Below are positions 28,531 to 36,873 of a DNA stretch of 64,000 bases, in pieces. Position 1 is the first letter of the stretch. Every line of letters starts with the position of its first letter. Below the pieces are notes generated by a model. It saw only the letters and a program-made list of their open reading frames with translations, made no database searches and was not told the origin of the DNA. The translations under genes were made by a program, and so were the position numbers. Origin of the DNA: Halomonas maura (GTDB lineage: Bacteria; Pseudomonadota; Gammaproteobacteria; Pseudomonadales; Halomonadaceae); the NCBI RefSeq assembly GCF_030409305.1, contig NZ_JAUFPQ010000009.1, forward strand, positions 144,628 through 208,627. The letters are read 5' to 3'.

Positions 28531-28561
28531 GGGGAAACTGGCGTTAGACCCCAGTTTCCCC
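28531..28561. repeat. REP-like hairpin 3' of the RAYT gene
   Basis: A perfect 11-bp stem, GGGGAAACTGG (28531-28541) with CCAGTTTCCCC (28551-28561) and a 9-base loop containing AGACC. It lies between mntA and the 3' end of the RAYT gene and could also serve as its terminator, although the following T-tract is short. Confidence 0.6.
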
Positions 28562-28576
28562 CCTCTTCTATCATTT

Positions 28577-29275
28577 TTAGACCTCACGGTCTCGGGGTTT
28601 GCGCCCGGGCTTGCCGGGAGTAGTGCGACGACCGAGCAATTCTGCCGCCTGCTGCTGGAAACGCTCGCTGCCCAGCACCAGGCCACTGTGGTTGGCCTGG
28701 CGGATCTGGTCGACCATCTTGGGGGCGAGTTGGTGTCGGAAGAGCTCCCTGTATTGGCCGCAGCGCTGCTCGAGGGTTGGGCCGAGCGCCGCGATGGTGG
28801 GATGTGGCGTGATCAAGCGATCGGCCTCTGCCTGGGAGTTGGCGCGATAACTGGACCAGCAGTAGTCGCCGGGGTGGGCGACCATTCCGGCGCGGACGGG
28901 GTTCAACTCGATATAGGCGTGGCAGGCGAGCAGGTAGGGGGGCTCTGCTACCAGGCAGGACCGAAAGCGCCCCTCGAAGAGGGTGCCGGTGCGATGATAG
29001 AGGCGATTGAAGCGCTGGGCATAGCGCTGTCCCAGGCCCTTCATCATCGCACTGATCGCCGAGGACTCGCCTCGCGGTGAAACGAGTAGGTGCACATGGT
29101 TGGTTATCAGCACATAGGCGTGCACATCGACCGCACAGGCACGGCTGATGTCGTACAGCAGTTCCAGGTAGCTTCGGCAGTCGTCATCCTCGGCAAAGCA
29201 GACGCTGCGATTGTTGCCGCGCTGGATCAGGTGCAGTGGCGTATTCGGTAGCAGAAGGCGAGCCTGGCGTGCCAT
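28577..29275 (-). CDS. REP-associated tyrosine transposase (RAYT)
   Basis: Single-strand HUH nuclease of the Y1/IS200-like family, domesticated to mobilise or process REP palindromes; 232 aa. The HUH motif is ITNHVHLLV (His60, His62). A candidate catalytic Tyr is in LGQRYAQRFNRLYHRTG, and ELNPVRAGMV is conserved. The C-terminal GRRTTPGKPGRKP is typical of RAYTs. The start is ATG 29275 (MARQARLLLP). REP-like hairpins lie at both sides (28531, 29330) and a cluster near 27461. Confidence 0.88.
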   Translation of the reverse strand: MARQARLLLPNTPLHLIQRGNNRSVCFAEDDDCRSYLELLYDISRACAVDVHAYVLITNHVHLLVSPRGESSAISAMMKGLGQRYAQRFNRLYHRTGTLFEGRFRSCLVAEPPYLLACHAYIELNPVRAGMVAHPGDYCWSSYRANSQAEADRLITPHPTIAALGPTLEQRCGQYRELFRHQLAPKMVDQIRQANHSGLVLGSERFQQQAAELLGRRTTPGKPGRKPRDREV

Positions 29276-29329
29276 GGGGATGATCTCCGAAGACACTCGA
29301 TCCCCTCGGCTAATGCATCAAACATGGAG

Positions 29330-29357
29330 CCTCCTGTAGGTGATCGCCTACAGGAGG
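29330..29357. repeat. REP-like hairpin 5' of the RAYT gene
   Basis: CCTCCTGTAGG (29330-29340) pairs perfectly with CCTACAGGAGG (29347-29357) around TGATCG. It lies 54 bases upstream of the RAYT start. Its core CTGTAGG/CCTACAG recurs in the pilA leader at 26880-26897. This is a candidate substrate of the transposase. Confidence 0.65.
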
Positions 29358-29395
29358 TGAGAGATATGTGCCCGTCTCCGGTTAGTCAGTCTTAT

Positions 29396-29602
29396 TCATG
29401 ACGATCGATTTTCGGTCAGCACGATGATGTTCCCATCGCTTGCCAGCCGAATCAAGTTGCGCGGCTTCTCGACGATATCGATGCCGATGGGGGTGAGGTA
29501 AAGCGCGGCAACACCCGCGGTGCCCTTGAGAAACCGGCGGCGGCTTAGGGTGGGTACCGAGTTGATCGGAGCTGGGGCTGGATTGTCACGGTGTTGGTTC
29601 AT
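29396..29602 (-). CDS. Tiny protein with twin-arginine (Tat) signal
   Basis: A 68-aa frame from ATG 29602. Residues 20-27 are SRRRFLKG, a classic Tat motif, followed by a hydrophobic stretch (VAALYLTPIGID) and a short tail ending in LTENRSS. No cofactor-binding domain follows, so this would be a signal-like protein or the surviving 5' end of a larger Tat substrate. Its start overlaps the stop of another short frame (29599-29802) by ATGA, hinting at coupling, but that frame runs into REP-like sequence and is not called. Family unknown. Confidence 0.45.
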   Translation of the reverse strand: MNQHRDNPAPAPINSVPTLSRRRFLKGTAGVAALYLTPIGIDIVEKPRNLIRLASDGNIIVLTENRSS

Positions 29603-29882
29603 ACTGCGAGTCTGCCATAGTCGGTACCCGGAGTCAGGCGTTGATGATGGGGTTGAATGCCAGGAAAGGCGCAATGCTGTTGTGTGGGAAAACTGTACCC
29701 GTCCCCGATTGATCCGATTAGTCTCTGAAACACTCGGTTGACCGCTGTGCGGTAGCGCTCGCGGACAAGGTTGGTCTGATCCTCAAACGGCGTGACCGGC
29801 ATGCTAGAGGTTTAGGTTCCGGTGAGAGCCTGGTGGCTGTAAGTGGCGTGGATCGTGTTGAATGCCATGACTCAATACCTAG

Positions 29883-31847
29883 CTAGACCGCGGACCGGGT
29901 GTTTTCATCTATGTATGTTACATCTCCATAAGACACGAAACGGTATTTTTTACTGGACGGCGTATATGATGTCCTTGGCTCAGCTCCCCCAGATGACACT
30001 AACTTCCAGTCGGTCACGATGTTTCGTTGATCGTATGAATTGGTTGTCAAGTCACCATTGACTGTGAAGTTATTTAAATGAAGATAATGTGTACCATTGG
30101 GAGCGTTGTGCGTAGCTGATCCCGTAACATCGGTGTTGGTCATTAGCCAATTTCCACCAACAGAATAGATGTCCCCGACAATACAGCTGCCTTGAGCATC
30201 GACATACCCTTGGATAGCTGCTCCACTGCCATCAAACGCCATGTTGCTGGTGATTTCTGCGCTTCTGAATCTCAGTCCAGCATTCCTGATGTCGATGGGG
30301 CCTAAGTTTAAGATGTCGATGCTGCCAGATAATATGTATGCGACATAGTCATCGATATTACCAAAGTTGAAAGCTGCCGATATGTTGTGAATCTTGTTGT
30401 TTTGATGGGATCCGCTCCCATTATAGGTGGTTGTGATTTCATTGCACTGGATATTATTGAGTTCATTGTGCTCTTGAGAGGTCAAGGTGGCAGTGTTGGC
30501 ATCGGACGTCAGTCGTAACCGACCAAGCGTAAACTTATTGATAGTGCACCCATGGTTGTCACGAAACTTGCAGTCAGCGTTATTGGTGCCCATCCACCCT
30601 GAGCTGTCTAACCATGAAAAGACACTTTTCTTGTTTCCATGCAAGTAAATTCCATGATTACCTGGTTCATCAGCGTAGCCTGGCTCTTTGTGTGAAATAA
30701 TTGGACCAAACTCACACACATAGGTGTTGAAGATGGGTTGGCTAGAGTTGCCGATTGTTTCTAGACCCATCGACAACTTTCCGGACAAGACGAACCGGCC
30801 AAGCCGTCCACCATAAATTGCGGAGAGGTTAACGCCTCGATTACCCGCCACTTCTGCATCGAAGTGGACACTCGTCACCCCAATATCAGGATTCTTGATA
30901 TATTGATAAGTTATAGTAGAGTTCCTCGAGCGGACCTTTCCGGTTCTGACGCTAGCGAAATCCAGCTGAGGATCTTCAGGATCACCACTTGGAGTGCCGA
31001 GGTACCCCCCGATATTCGCTTTGCAATCCTCGAAGCATACTCCATCCAGTTCGATGTCACCGAAGCCTTTTCGGAAAATGCAACCCCCGTTCCTGAAGGT
31101 GAATTCACCATCACACTTGATGCGAACATCCATGCCTTCATCTACGGTGTTCCCACCGAGGTCGTAAATGTCCCCATTGTCGGGACGAACGTAAGCTCCT
31201 ATGCTCGCTGCAAAAGAAATTGTCCGCCTGATTGGATCATAGTCGACTGCAATCCCATCCCCCAATGCGCCGGCCCACTTGGGAGAGATACCGTCTTTTA
31301 ACTGGTAACGCCGTCTGAATACGCCCGTCGTGCCGTTTGGATCGGATGTATGGGGTATCCATTCAATGCTGGAGGGGTCAGATGTGATATGAGCTTGATG
31401 GTTTCCGATTTCCCAGGCAAACATCCCGGCTCGACCAGTCCTCATGATCTCGAAAGCCTGGCCTTCTTCTAACTGAGACATTTCCAGGTTCTGTAGACTT
31501 GTCATATCAGTTACATGGATGACACGCCGATTGAGTGCCCCTTTGAGATCTTCAGTGCCCGTGGCCGAGTCGACAGGCAGTGTGCCACCCTCGCTGGCAT
31601 CAAAAAACTGCACACCGATTCGATGATCTCGCCCCGAGCTTGAGACGCGGATGTCGTACTTGCCGTTGGGGGCGGCGACCTTGATCTGGCCGTCGCTGTC
31701 GGCGTTGAAGGGGTTGTCCAGCGGGTTGCCGTCTTCATCCTCGAGGCCGGTGGCAAGATCTGTGGTGCCGGGGTAATAGAGATAGACGTAGGCCCCGGGG
31801 ATGACGTTGCCGTCGACGTTCTGGGCGAAGAAGGTCTTCAATTCCAT
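29883..31847 (-). CDS. Phage tail spike/fibre protein
   Basis: A 654-aa protein from ATG 31847, preceded by GAGGATG. The first about 80 residues (MELKTFFAQNVDGNVIPGAY, PFNADSDGQIKVAAPNGKYD) resemble the particle-attachment module of tail spikes and fibres of podoviruses and related prophages. The rest is rich in Asn, Gly, Ile and Asp with short periodic strands, as in right-handed beta-helix tail spikes that bind or cut polysaccharide. The distal part is AT-richer than the first 250 bases. No other intact phage gene is present. It may be a relic or a retained depolymerase; catalytic residues cannot be assigned. Confidence 0.75.
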   Translation of the reverse strand: MELKTFFAQNVDGNVIPGAYVYLYYPGTTDLATGLEDEDGNPLDNPFNADSDGQIKVAAPNGKYDIRVSSSGRDHRIGVQFFDASEGGTLPVDSATGTEDLKGALNRRVIHVTDMTSLQNLEMSQLEEGQAFEIMRTGRAGMFAWEIGNHQAHITSDPSSIEWIPHTSDPNGTTGVFRRRYQLKDGISPKWAGALGDGIAVDYDPIRRTISFAASIGAYVRPDNGDIYDLGGNTVDEGMDVRIKCDGEFTFRNGGCIFRKGFGDIELDGVCFEDCKANIGGYLGTPSGDPEDPQLDFASVRTGKVRSRNSTITYQYIKNPDIGVTSVHFDAEVAGNRGVNLSAIYGGRLGRFVLSGKLSMGLETIGNSSQPIFNTYVCEFGPIISHKEPGYADEPGNHGIYLHGNKKSVFSWLDSSGWMGTNNADCKFRDNHGCTINKFTLGRLRLTSDANTATLTSQEHNELNNIQCNEITTTYNGSGSHQNNKIHNISAAFNFGNIDDYVAYILSGSIDILNLGPIDIRNAGLRFRSAEITSNMAFDGSGAAIQGYVDAQGSCIVGDIYSVGGNWLMTNTDVTGSATHNAPNGTHYLHLNNFTVNGDLTTNSYDQRNIVTDWKLVSSGGAEPRTSYTPSSKKYRFVSYGDVTYIDENTRSAV

Positions 31848-31857
31848 GGATGCATCC

Positions 31858-32263
31858 TCAGACCACAATGGCCAGACTGTTGGCAATCACACGTATCTCG
31901 CAGAGATAGGACCGCAAGGACTCGATAGGTTCAATCATGGGGAGCATCTGATCGATACCCTTGCTGGTGACCGGGGACTTGCGAGACTGCAGCCAAAGCT
32001 TGTAGGTGTAGGGTGCGCTGGCGGGGGCTGGTTGAACCCCTCTCGCTACTGGGCATCGATGCCCAGTGCCCGGAGGGCGTTGCGCACCCTGACCGGCACG
32101 GTATCCATCGTGCCGGTGGCCATGGCGACGGTCCACTCGAGGAGCGAGGCGTGGGGCGGCAGTAGCTCAGATATCGGTGCCCTCCGGGTGGTGCTGATTT
32201 CGGTGCAGCAGGAGGTCTCACCGTCGCCGTTCACCAGAGTGGCAGCGGGGCTCGTAAGGATGA
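31858..32263 (-). pseudogene. Remnant of phage tail protein I-like gene
   Basis: Two fragments in different frames. The upstream one (to a stop at 32046) contains ELLPPHASLLEWTVAMATG, like the start of phage tail protein I. The downstream one, about 32030-31858, reads PYTYKLWLQSRKSPVTSKGI and ends SLRSYLCEIRVIAN, like the C-terminus of the same family. The middle is lost or frameshifted. It ends 10 bases before the tail spike start, the usual I-to-fibre order. No function is expected. Confidence 0.5.
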
Positions 32264-32430
32264 CGCCCTAAAGAGCGTCGGTGTCAAGCTTGTATGTGGG
32301 TTAGATAGGCGGCAGTGGGTAGGGATCGGCGGGACCGAGTATTTGGTCACCGACGTTGATCCCGTTCTGGTCGGGTGAAGCAGTCCTGCAAGGGGTTCAT
32401 CGCCTTGGCCGCCTAGTTGGCCTGCTATTA

Positions 32431-32620
32431 CTAGTCCAACTCGCGGCAAGCTTTCTCCTGAAAGTGCTTCAGCAGCGGTTCGGGGTCGATCACGAATAGC
32501 GCGGCATGTTTGGCCGGTTCGTCCTCGCTATAGTAGAGAGGGCAACGGCTACTTGCGCTGCTCAAGGATGATCCCAAAGTCGCTATCCTTTTCCAGCTTG
32601 GGGGATGTGTATTTCACCAA
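32431..32620 (-). pseudogene. Unidentified coding remnants after gfcD
   Basis: Directly after the gfcD stop, in the same frame, the minus strand reads LVKYTSPKLEKDSDFGIILE to a stop at about 32552. A neighbouring frame then reads YYSEDEPAKHAALFVIDPEP and stops at 32431-32433. Both look protein-like and may be halves of one decayed gene. I do not recognise the family. Between 32264 and 32430 I see nothing. Confidence 0.25.
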
Positions 32621-34699
32621 TCAGTCCCAGCTATCTTCGTAGTCCTCCCAATAGCGGCCCAGGTTGCGATCGTTGGTAATGCCATAGAGCTGATATTGAC
32701 GCTGCAGGCGGGCGCCGCCGTCGCGCGTGAGGGGCTGCCAGGCGATGGTGGAGCGACTGCGGCTGGAGCGCACGAAGAATGCATCCAGGGGAATGGAGAC
32801 ATAGAAGGCCTTGTCGAAGCTGCCTTCGCCGTAGGCGTCGCCGGCGTCGGTGAACGTCGTCCAGGCCCCGATACGAGCGCCGTTGTCGAACTCGCGTGAG
32901 ACATCCAGGGTGGCGCCATAGTCACCGGCCAGGTAGCGGCCCACGCTGAGTTGGGCGAGCATATCCTCGAAGCCGGTTTCCCAGTAGGCGGTGGCGTGGC
33001 CTGTCCAGGTGTTGTAGTCGCGCAGCCCGAACTGCTGATCGAACTCACGCTGCTGGACCCAGTTCATGTCCAGCCCAAGTGCCAGGTCGCTGTTGAAGGG
33101 GCGGTAGAGCAGCTCGCCCCCCGCGCCGGCGTACATCGTCTCGAGCAGCCCGCCATAACCCATGGCATACAGGTCGTCGCCAAGCTCGGCGGTGCGAGTG
33201 TACTGCAGGTTGCTGATCCCGACGTCGGCCTCGGCCAGGTAATCGCCGATATGGGTGCGCACACGGGGCAGGTCGGAATCCGCGATGTACTCATACTTGT
33301 CGAGGTTGTCGGCCAGGGTGGCGGTCAGGCTGCCAGAGAGCCAGCCATTGGAATCCGTGGTGTATTCCGCCGAGGCGAAGGCGGAGAGGCGATACAGGTA
33401 ACCATCCGGGCCGCCGAAGTTCTGCTCGATGGCAGGGCCCGTGCTCCAGGAGAACCGTTGCGGGTCATCGTGATAGAGAACCTCGCCGGAGGGCTCGTCC
33501 AAGAGCGCTCGTGAGTAGATCCCGTAGCGGTGGGCGGTTTCCGCATCCTGCGAGGTGGTGGCCGTAACGAGGGTGGAGCGGTCATGAACATCCTCGCGCA
33601 GGCCCAGTCCGCGATTCTGCCAGCGGTAGTGGAAGGTATCCACGGCCTCGTCGGCGTTGGCGTGCAGGATGCGCCCGGCACGTCCTTCGCTCTTCGCCAG
33701 GTTGCGAAAGGTCACGGGCTCGCCAGTGACGATCAGCTCCTCGCCATCCTGGCGAATCTCGTCCACGCGGATGCCGGCGTTATCCTGCAGCTTGGCGGCG
33801 ACTGCCGGCCAGTCCTTCTCCGGTGGCGCGTTGATGGGCGCAGGCGGCGGGTCGCGCTTGACCTGGCTCAGGCCGGCGAGATTGGTGGAGAAGGTGAGAC
33901 CGGCCATGGCGGTATTGCCCCGCTGCCAGCCGGCATGCAGCTCGAAATTGTCCGTCAGGCGGTATCGTGCCCCCAGGTTGAAACGCGAGTCTTGGGGTTG
34001 GTCGTTATCCTGCGGCTCGTTGGCATAGTCGTTGCCCTCGTATTCGAGTTGCAGAACAAGCGGATCCCAGGGCGTCTGATACTCGATGCCACCGAACGGG
34101 CTGGCGGGGCCTCGGAAGAGCTGGTTCAGGGCGAATTCGCCGGTATCGACGCCCTCTCCTTGGCCGGGGCGGTTATCGAAGCGCTGATTCACCCAGCCGA
34201 GGGGAGAGTCGATATCGGCAGCGTTGCCCAGATAGCCCCAGCCGATCCCCAGGCTGAAGTCGAGGTCGTGCCAGCGCTTGCTGGCGACCAGATATTCCGA
34301 GCCATACAGCGTTGTGCCGCCGGCATCCCGGAAGCCAAGGGCCAGCTCTGGCCAGTAACGCGACTCCTGCATGAGACGAAACTTGGCATCGATCCCTTTA
34401 TCTAGATAACTCCGGTTTTGCGTGAACGTATTATAATCCCGGTTTTCCACCGAGACGTATCGAAACCCGACCTCCAGCCAGTCGGTGGGCTGGGCGAAGA
34501 TCGAGAAGCGTCGATAGGGTTCGGTACGGTTCCAACTGGCGGCAAAGTGGCCGAACTCGGCCATGCGCGCCGTCGGCGTCTGCATCAGGCCGACGCCGCC
34601 GAAGTCGCTCTGGCCGCTGCCCAGGTTATTGGCCGAGGTCGGGGAGGCCATCCATAGCAGCATTGGGGCCATGCCCCAGGGGAGAGTCCGTCCTTTCAT
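32621..34699 (-). CDS. gfcD: YjbH/GfcD outer-membrane beta-barrel lipoprotein-class protein
   Basis: A 692-aa exported protein linked to EPS and capsule secretion, predicted to form a large outer-membrane barrel system. A signal-like N-terminus (MLLWMASPTSA) is followed by NNLGSGQSDFGGVGLMQTPT, the conserved start of the YjbH family. Alternating aromatic strands with many Tyr/Trp/Gly pairs run to the C-terminus. E. coli YjbH is about 700 aa. It overlaps gfcC by four bases (34696-34699) and is last of the minus-strand gfcABCD operon. Confidence 0.85.
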   Translation of the reverse strand: MKGRTLPWGMAPMLLWMASPTSANNLGSGQSDFGGVGLMQTPTARMAEFGHFAASWNRTEPYRRFSIFAQPTDWLEVGFRYVSVENRDYNTFTQNRSYLDKGIDAKFRLMQESRYWPELALGFRDAGGTTLYGSEYLVASKRWHDLDFSLGIGWGYLGNAADIDSPLGWVNQRFDNRPGQGEGVDTGEFALNQLFRGPASPFGGIEYQTPWDPLVLQLEYEGNDYANEPQDNDQPQDSRFNLGARYRLTDNFELHAGWQRGNTAMAGLTFSTNLAGLSQVKRDPPPAPINAPPEKDWPAVAAKLQDNAGIRVDEIRQDGEELIVTGEPVTFRNLAKSEGRAGRILHANADEAVDTFHYRWQNRGLGLREDVHDRSTLVTATTSQDAETAHRYGIYSRALLDEPSGEVLYHDDPQRFSWSTGPAIEQNFGGPDGYLYRLSAFASAEYTTDSNGWLSGSLTATLADNLDKYEYIADSDLPRVRTHIGDYLAEADVGISNLQYTRTAELGDDLYAMGYGGLLETMYAGAGGELLYRPFNSDLALGLDMNWVQQREFDQQFGLRDYNTWTGHATAYWETGFEDMLAQLSVGRYLAGDYGATLDVSREFDNGARIGAWTTFTDAGDAYGEGSFDKAFYVSIPLDAFFVRSSRSRSTIAWQPLTRDGGARLQRQYQLYGITNDRNLGRYWEDYEDSWD

Positions 34700-35457
34700 T
34701 CCACATCCCTGATGGTGCAGTCGTCGCCGGGGAGGCGGGTAGCGAGCCAGGCGGCCAGTTCGCGATTGACGATATCGCCCTCCACCGTGCCCCCCAGCCC
34801 GCTCTCGGGCAGTAACGCGATCAGCCGTGAGCCGGGCGCGAGGGGGGCGGTGTCGTGGTTCCAGGCGGCGATGCCGATATCGTGGGGCTTGCCCAGCGGC
34901 GGAATCAGCGTGACCCGATCGATGCCCTGGGTAGCGCCTGCCGGCAGGCCCTCCAGCGCCTGGTCCACGCTCATGCCCGGTGTCCAGGCGAGTCGGTCGA
35001 CGCCCTCGAGCGTCCAGGTCTCTATCCAGGCGGGGGGAGCGCAGGTGCCAAGCGAGGCGATGTCCGCCATGGCCGGGTTGCGCCGCAGGTCACTCGCCAG
35101 GTGCGGCAGGCCCAGCCGCTCCGGGGAGCGGGCGGGGAGCACCGGCAGGGACGACAGGGCCCCTTGCCAGTCGGTTAGCGCATCGGCCCTGTCGCTATCC
35201 CCTGCCAGCGCCAGGGTGTTCGAGAGCACCTCGAGTTCGGCAACCAGGCGGCTGCGCCGTTGCTCTAGCCCCTGGGCTTCTCGTTCCCTCAGGGCAAAAC
35301 TATAGGCCCAGTCGAAAGGCGCGGCCTGGCTGGCCTGGCGCTCTTCCTGCCAGGCCAGCCAGGCCTCGACAAGGGTGGGGGAGGCGGCGGGCTGCGCCTG
35401 CGCCGGGCCGGCGAGCATCGCCAGCCAGCCAAATGCTGCGAGAATCAAGTTGCGCAT
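34696..35457 (-). CDS. gfcC: GfcC/YjbG periplasmic EPS protein
   Basis: A 253-aa periplasmic protein of the capsule biosynthesis GfcC family. The signal peptide MRNLILAAFGWLAMLAGPAQA is preceded by AAGGAT. GfcC of E. coli has two beta-grasp domains resembling those of Wza and a C-terminal helix, and the stretch DRVTLIPPLGKPHDIGIAAW fits. The start at 35457 is chosen for the signal peptide; the frame extends to 35538 without one. It lies between gfcB and gfcD. Confidence 0.83.
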   Translation of the reverse strand: MRNLILAAFGWLAMLAGPAQAQPAASPTLVEAWLAWQEERQASQAAPFDWAYSFALREREAQGLEQRRSRLVAELEVLSNTLALAGDSDRADALTDWQGALSSLPVLPARSPERLGLPHLASDLRRNPAMADIASLGTCAPPAWIETWTLEGVDRLAWTPGMSVDQALEGLPAGATQGIDRVTLIPPLGKPHDIGIAAWNHDTAPLAPGSRLIALLPESGLGGTVEGDIVNRELAAWLATRLPGDDCTIRDVE

Positions 35458-35476
35458 GAAAAGGATGCCTTGCGAA

Positions 35477-36142
35477 TTACCACCAGTGGCGGGCCACCTG
35501 CCACTGCATCGTTGGCGCGCCGGGCCACGGCGTCTCATCGACGGCCCATAGACGATGGGAGCTCGGGTCGCGCCACAGGGTCGAGGCCGTCGCCGAGCCG
35601 TCGTTCCACTCGAGCAGGAGGGAGCAGCGTTCCAGCTCTCGCTCGTCGAGGGGCAGGGTCAGCATCTCTACGGCCTCGCAGCTGAGTTGCCCCTGCCCGC
35701 TGCCCTGGACGATATGCCCTTCTGCGTCTCGCCAGTGTCGCGTCAGTTCGACGCGTGCAGGCGCCTCGCGTCGCCAGGGCGGCGGGCCTTCGTAGTGCGT
35801 GCCGAGCAGGTCGGCGTCGAGCCCGCTGGTGGCGTAGAGCCCGCCGTCCCTCAGCTCCAGCACCACCCCCTCGGGAGAGGGCCAGTAGCTCATCTCGCCG
35901 GTCTGGCTGCCCATGACCATCAGGCCGCTGACATCGCCCAGCTGGACGGACAGGGAGGCATAGGGGGTCTCGGCTGCCTGGCGTGTGGTGGCCTGGTCGT
36001 CGGGGAAGAGTTCCGCCAGCGACGCCGAAAGCGGTGTGGTGCCGCCGTTGGCGCAACCCGTGAGCAGCGCTGCCGGTAGGGCACAAGACAAGACCGCCCG
36101 CAGGCGGCCTTGAAATCTGCCTTCATGTGGACGATTGGGCAT
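35477..36142 (-). CDS. gfcB: GfcB/YjbF lipoprotein
   Basis: A 221-aa lipoprotein with lipobox LLTGC (Cys30). The body, including YASLSVQLGDVSGLMVMG, TGEMSYWPS and a C-terminal Trp-rich stretch, fits the YjbF/GfcB family found with GfcC and GfcD. It starts 2 bases after the gfcA stop. Its role in polymer export is known only genetically. Confidence 0.82.
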   Translation of the reverse strand: MPNRPHEGRFQGRLRAVLSCALPAALLTGCANGGTTPLSASLAELFPDDQATTRQAAETPYASLSVQLGDVSGLMVMGSQTGEMSYWPSPEGVVLELRDGGLYATSGLDADLLGTHYEGPPPWRREAPARVELTRHWRDAEGHIVQGSGQGQLSCEAVEMLTLPLDERELERCSLLLEWNDGSATASTLWRDPSSHRLWAVDETPWPGAPTMQWQVARHWW

Positions 36143-36144
36143 GG

Positions 36145-36474
36145 TCAGAAGGTGCCGGTCGTCCCCGTGGTGCCGGTGGTACCGGAGGTGCCGCCGCTGC
36201 CGCCGTCGTCGCTCTCCGACGACAGGGAATTGATGCCGACACCGATGGCGACGGCCCCTGCCACGGCGATGCCAGCCAGGGCGGCGGTGGAGAGGCCGGT
36301 CGCGGCGCCGATGCCGGCCAGCCCACCGCCAGACGCGGCGCCGCCGGCGGCTGCGCCACTGGTGGTGGTGGTCGTGGTGGTCCCTGAACCAGCGGCGCCT
36401 TCCGTCTGGGCGCTCGCCAGCGGTGCGCCGAGCATTCCGACGATACCGATCAATGCAATTGTTTTACGTAACAT
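36145..36474 (-). CDS. gfcA: GfcA/YjbE-like secreted Gly/Thr-rich protein
   Basis: A 109-aa small exported protein. The signal peptide ends at APLASAQ. The mature part is Gly, Ala, Thr and Ser rich, with a run of seven Thr, a glycine-rich hydrophobic segment (AALAGIAVAGAVAIGVGI) and a C-terminal GTTGTT repeat. YjbE of E. coli has the same composition and the same place at the head of yjbEFGH. Low complexity makes distant homology hard to judge, but context is strong. Confidence 0.75.
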   Translation of the reverse strand: MLRKTIALIGIVGMLGAPLASAQTEGAAGSGTTTTTTTSGAAAGGAASGGGLAGIGAATGLSTAALAGIAVAGAVAIGVGINSLSSESDDGGSGGTSGTTGTTGTTGTF

Positions 36475-36873
36475 CCTGATTTCTCCCGTCGCGTAGCGTG
36501 TTGCGGCCAGAGTTGCTGCTAGCCAACCTGATTCTCTCGACGGTTCCTATGGTAGGCGGTCAGCGCGTCCATGTCTTGCCGAGAACCAGATTTTTCATGA
36601 AATCATCATGAAATATATCAGCTGTCTTACGCTGATGTAAGCGATCTCGTACAGGGGCGATTTCCTAAGCTATCAGTACTAGAGCTGACATAAGGTTGTC
36701 ATGTAGACTCGCTACTGTTGCTGCACGGCAACAACTATTCATTTCCATACGATACAAACACTTGCGCGCTGCCATGTCGTCATGTAGCGACACGGGCCTC
36801 GGGGAAAGCCATGGGATCCCGGGGCGGTAGCGTGCCCGAACGTCCTGGCGTTTCACCCTACAGGCATTTTCTT
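36475..36873. promoter_or_regulatory. Divergent gfcA/wza control region
   Basis: A 399-bp gap that is AT-rich between 36580 and 36780, holding promoters for both EPS export operons. A palindrome TTTCATGAAA (about 36592) with a nearby second CATGAAA, and a small hairpin TGTTGC/GCAACA (36716-36733), are possible regulator or leader sites. No promoter can be assigned with confidence. The ops element is listed separately. Confidence 0.5.
36823..36835 (+). promoter_or_regulatory. ops/JUMPstart element (RfaH recruitment site)
   Basis: GGCGGTAGCGTGC is an exact match to the core operon polarity suppressor element of E. coli capsule, LPS and F-plasmid operons. It lies 38 bases before the wza start, preceded by GGGATCCCGG. 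In enterics this element in the non-template strand pauses RNA polymerase and recruits RfaH, which allows transcription of long surface-polymer operons. The roughly 20-kb operon downstream is the expected target. Confidence 0.85.

Noticed and set aside
29599..29802. 67-codon frame before the Tat mini-gene
   Set aside because: Its first part looks protein-like, but it runs through a degenerate REP sequence and has no recognisable domain; kept only as a note.
30864..31301. Plus-strand frame inside the tail spike gene
   Set aside because: Antisense to a recognisable spike and without a ribosome site.
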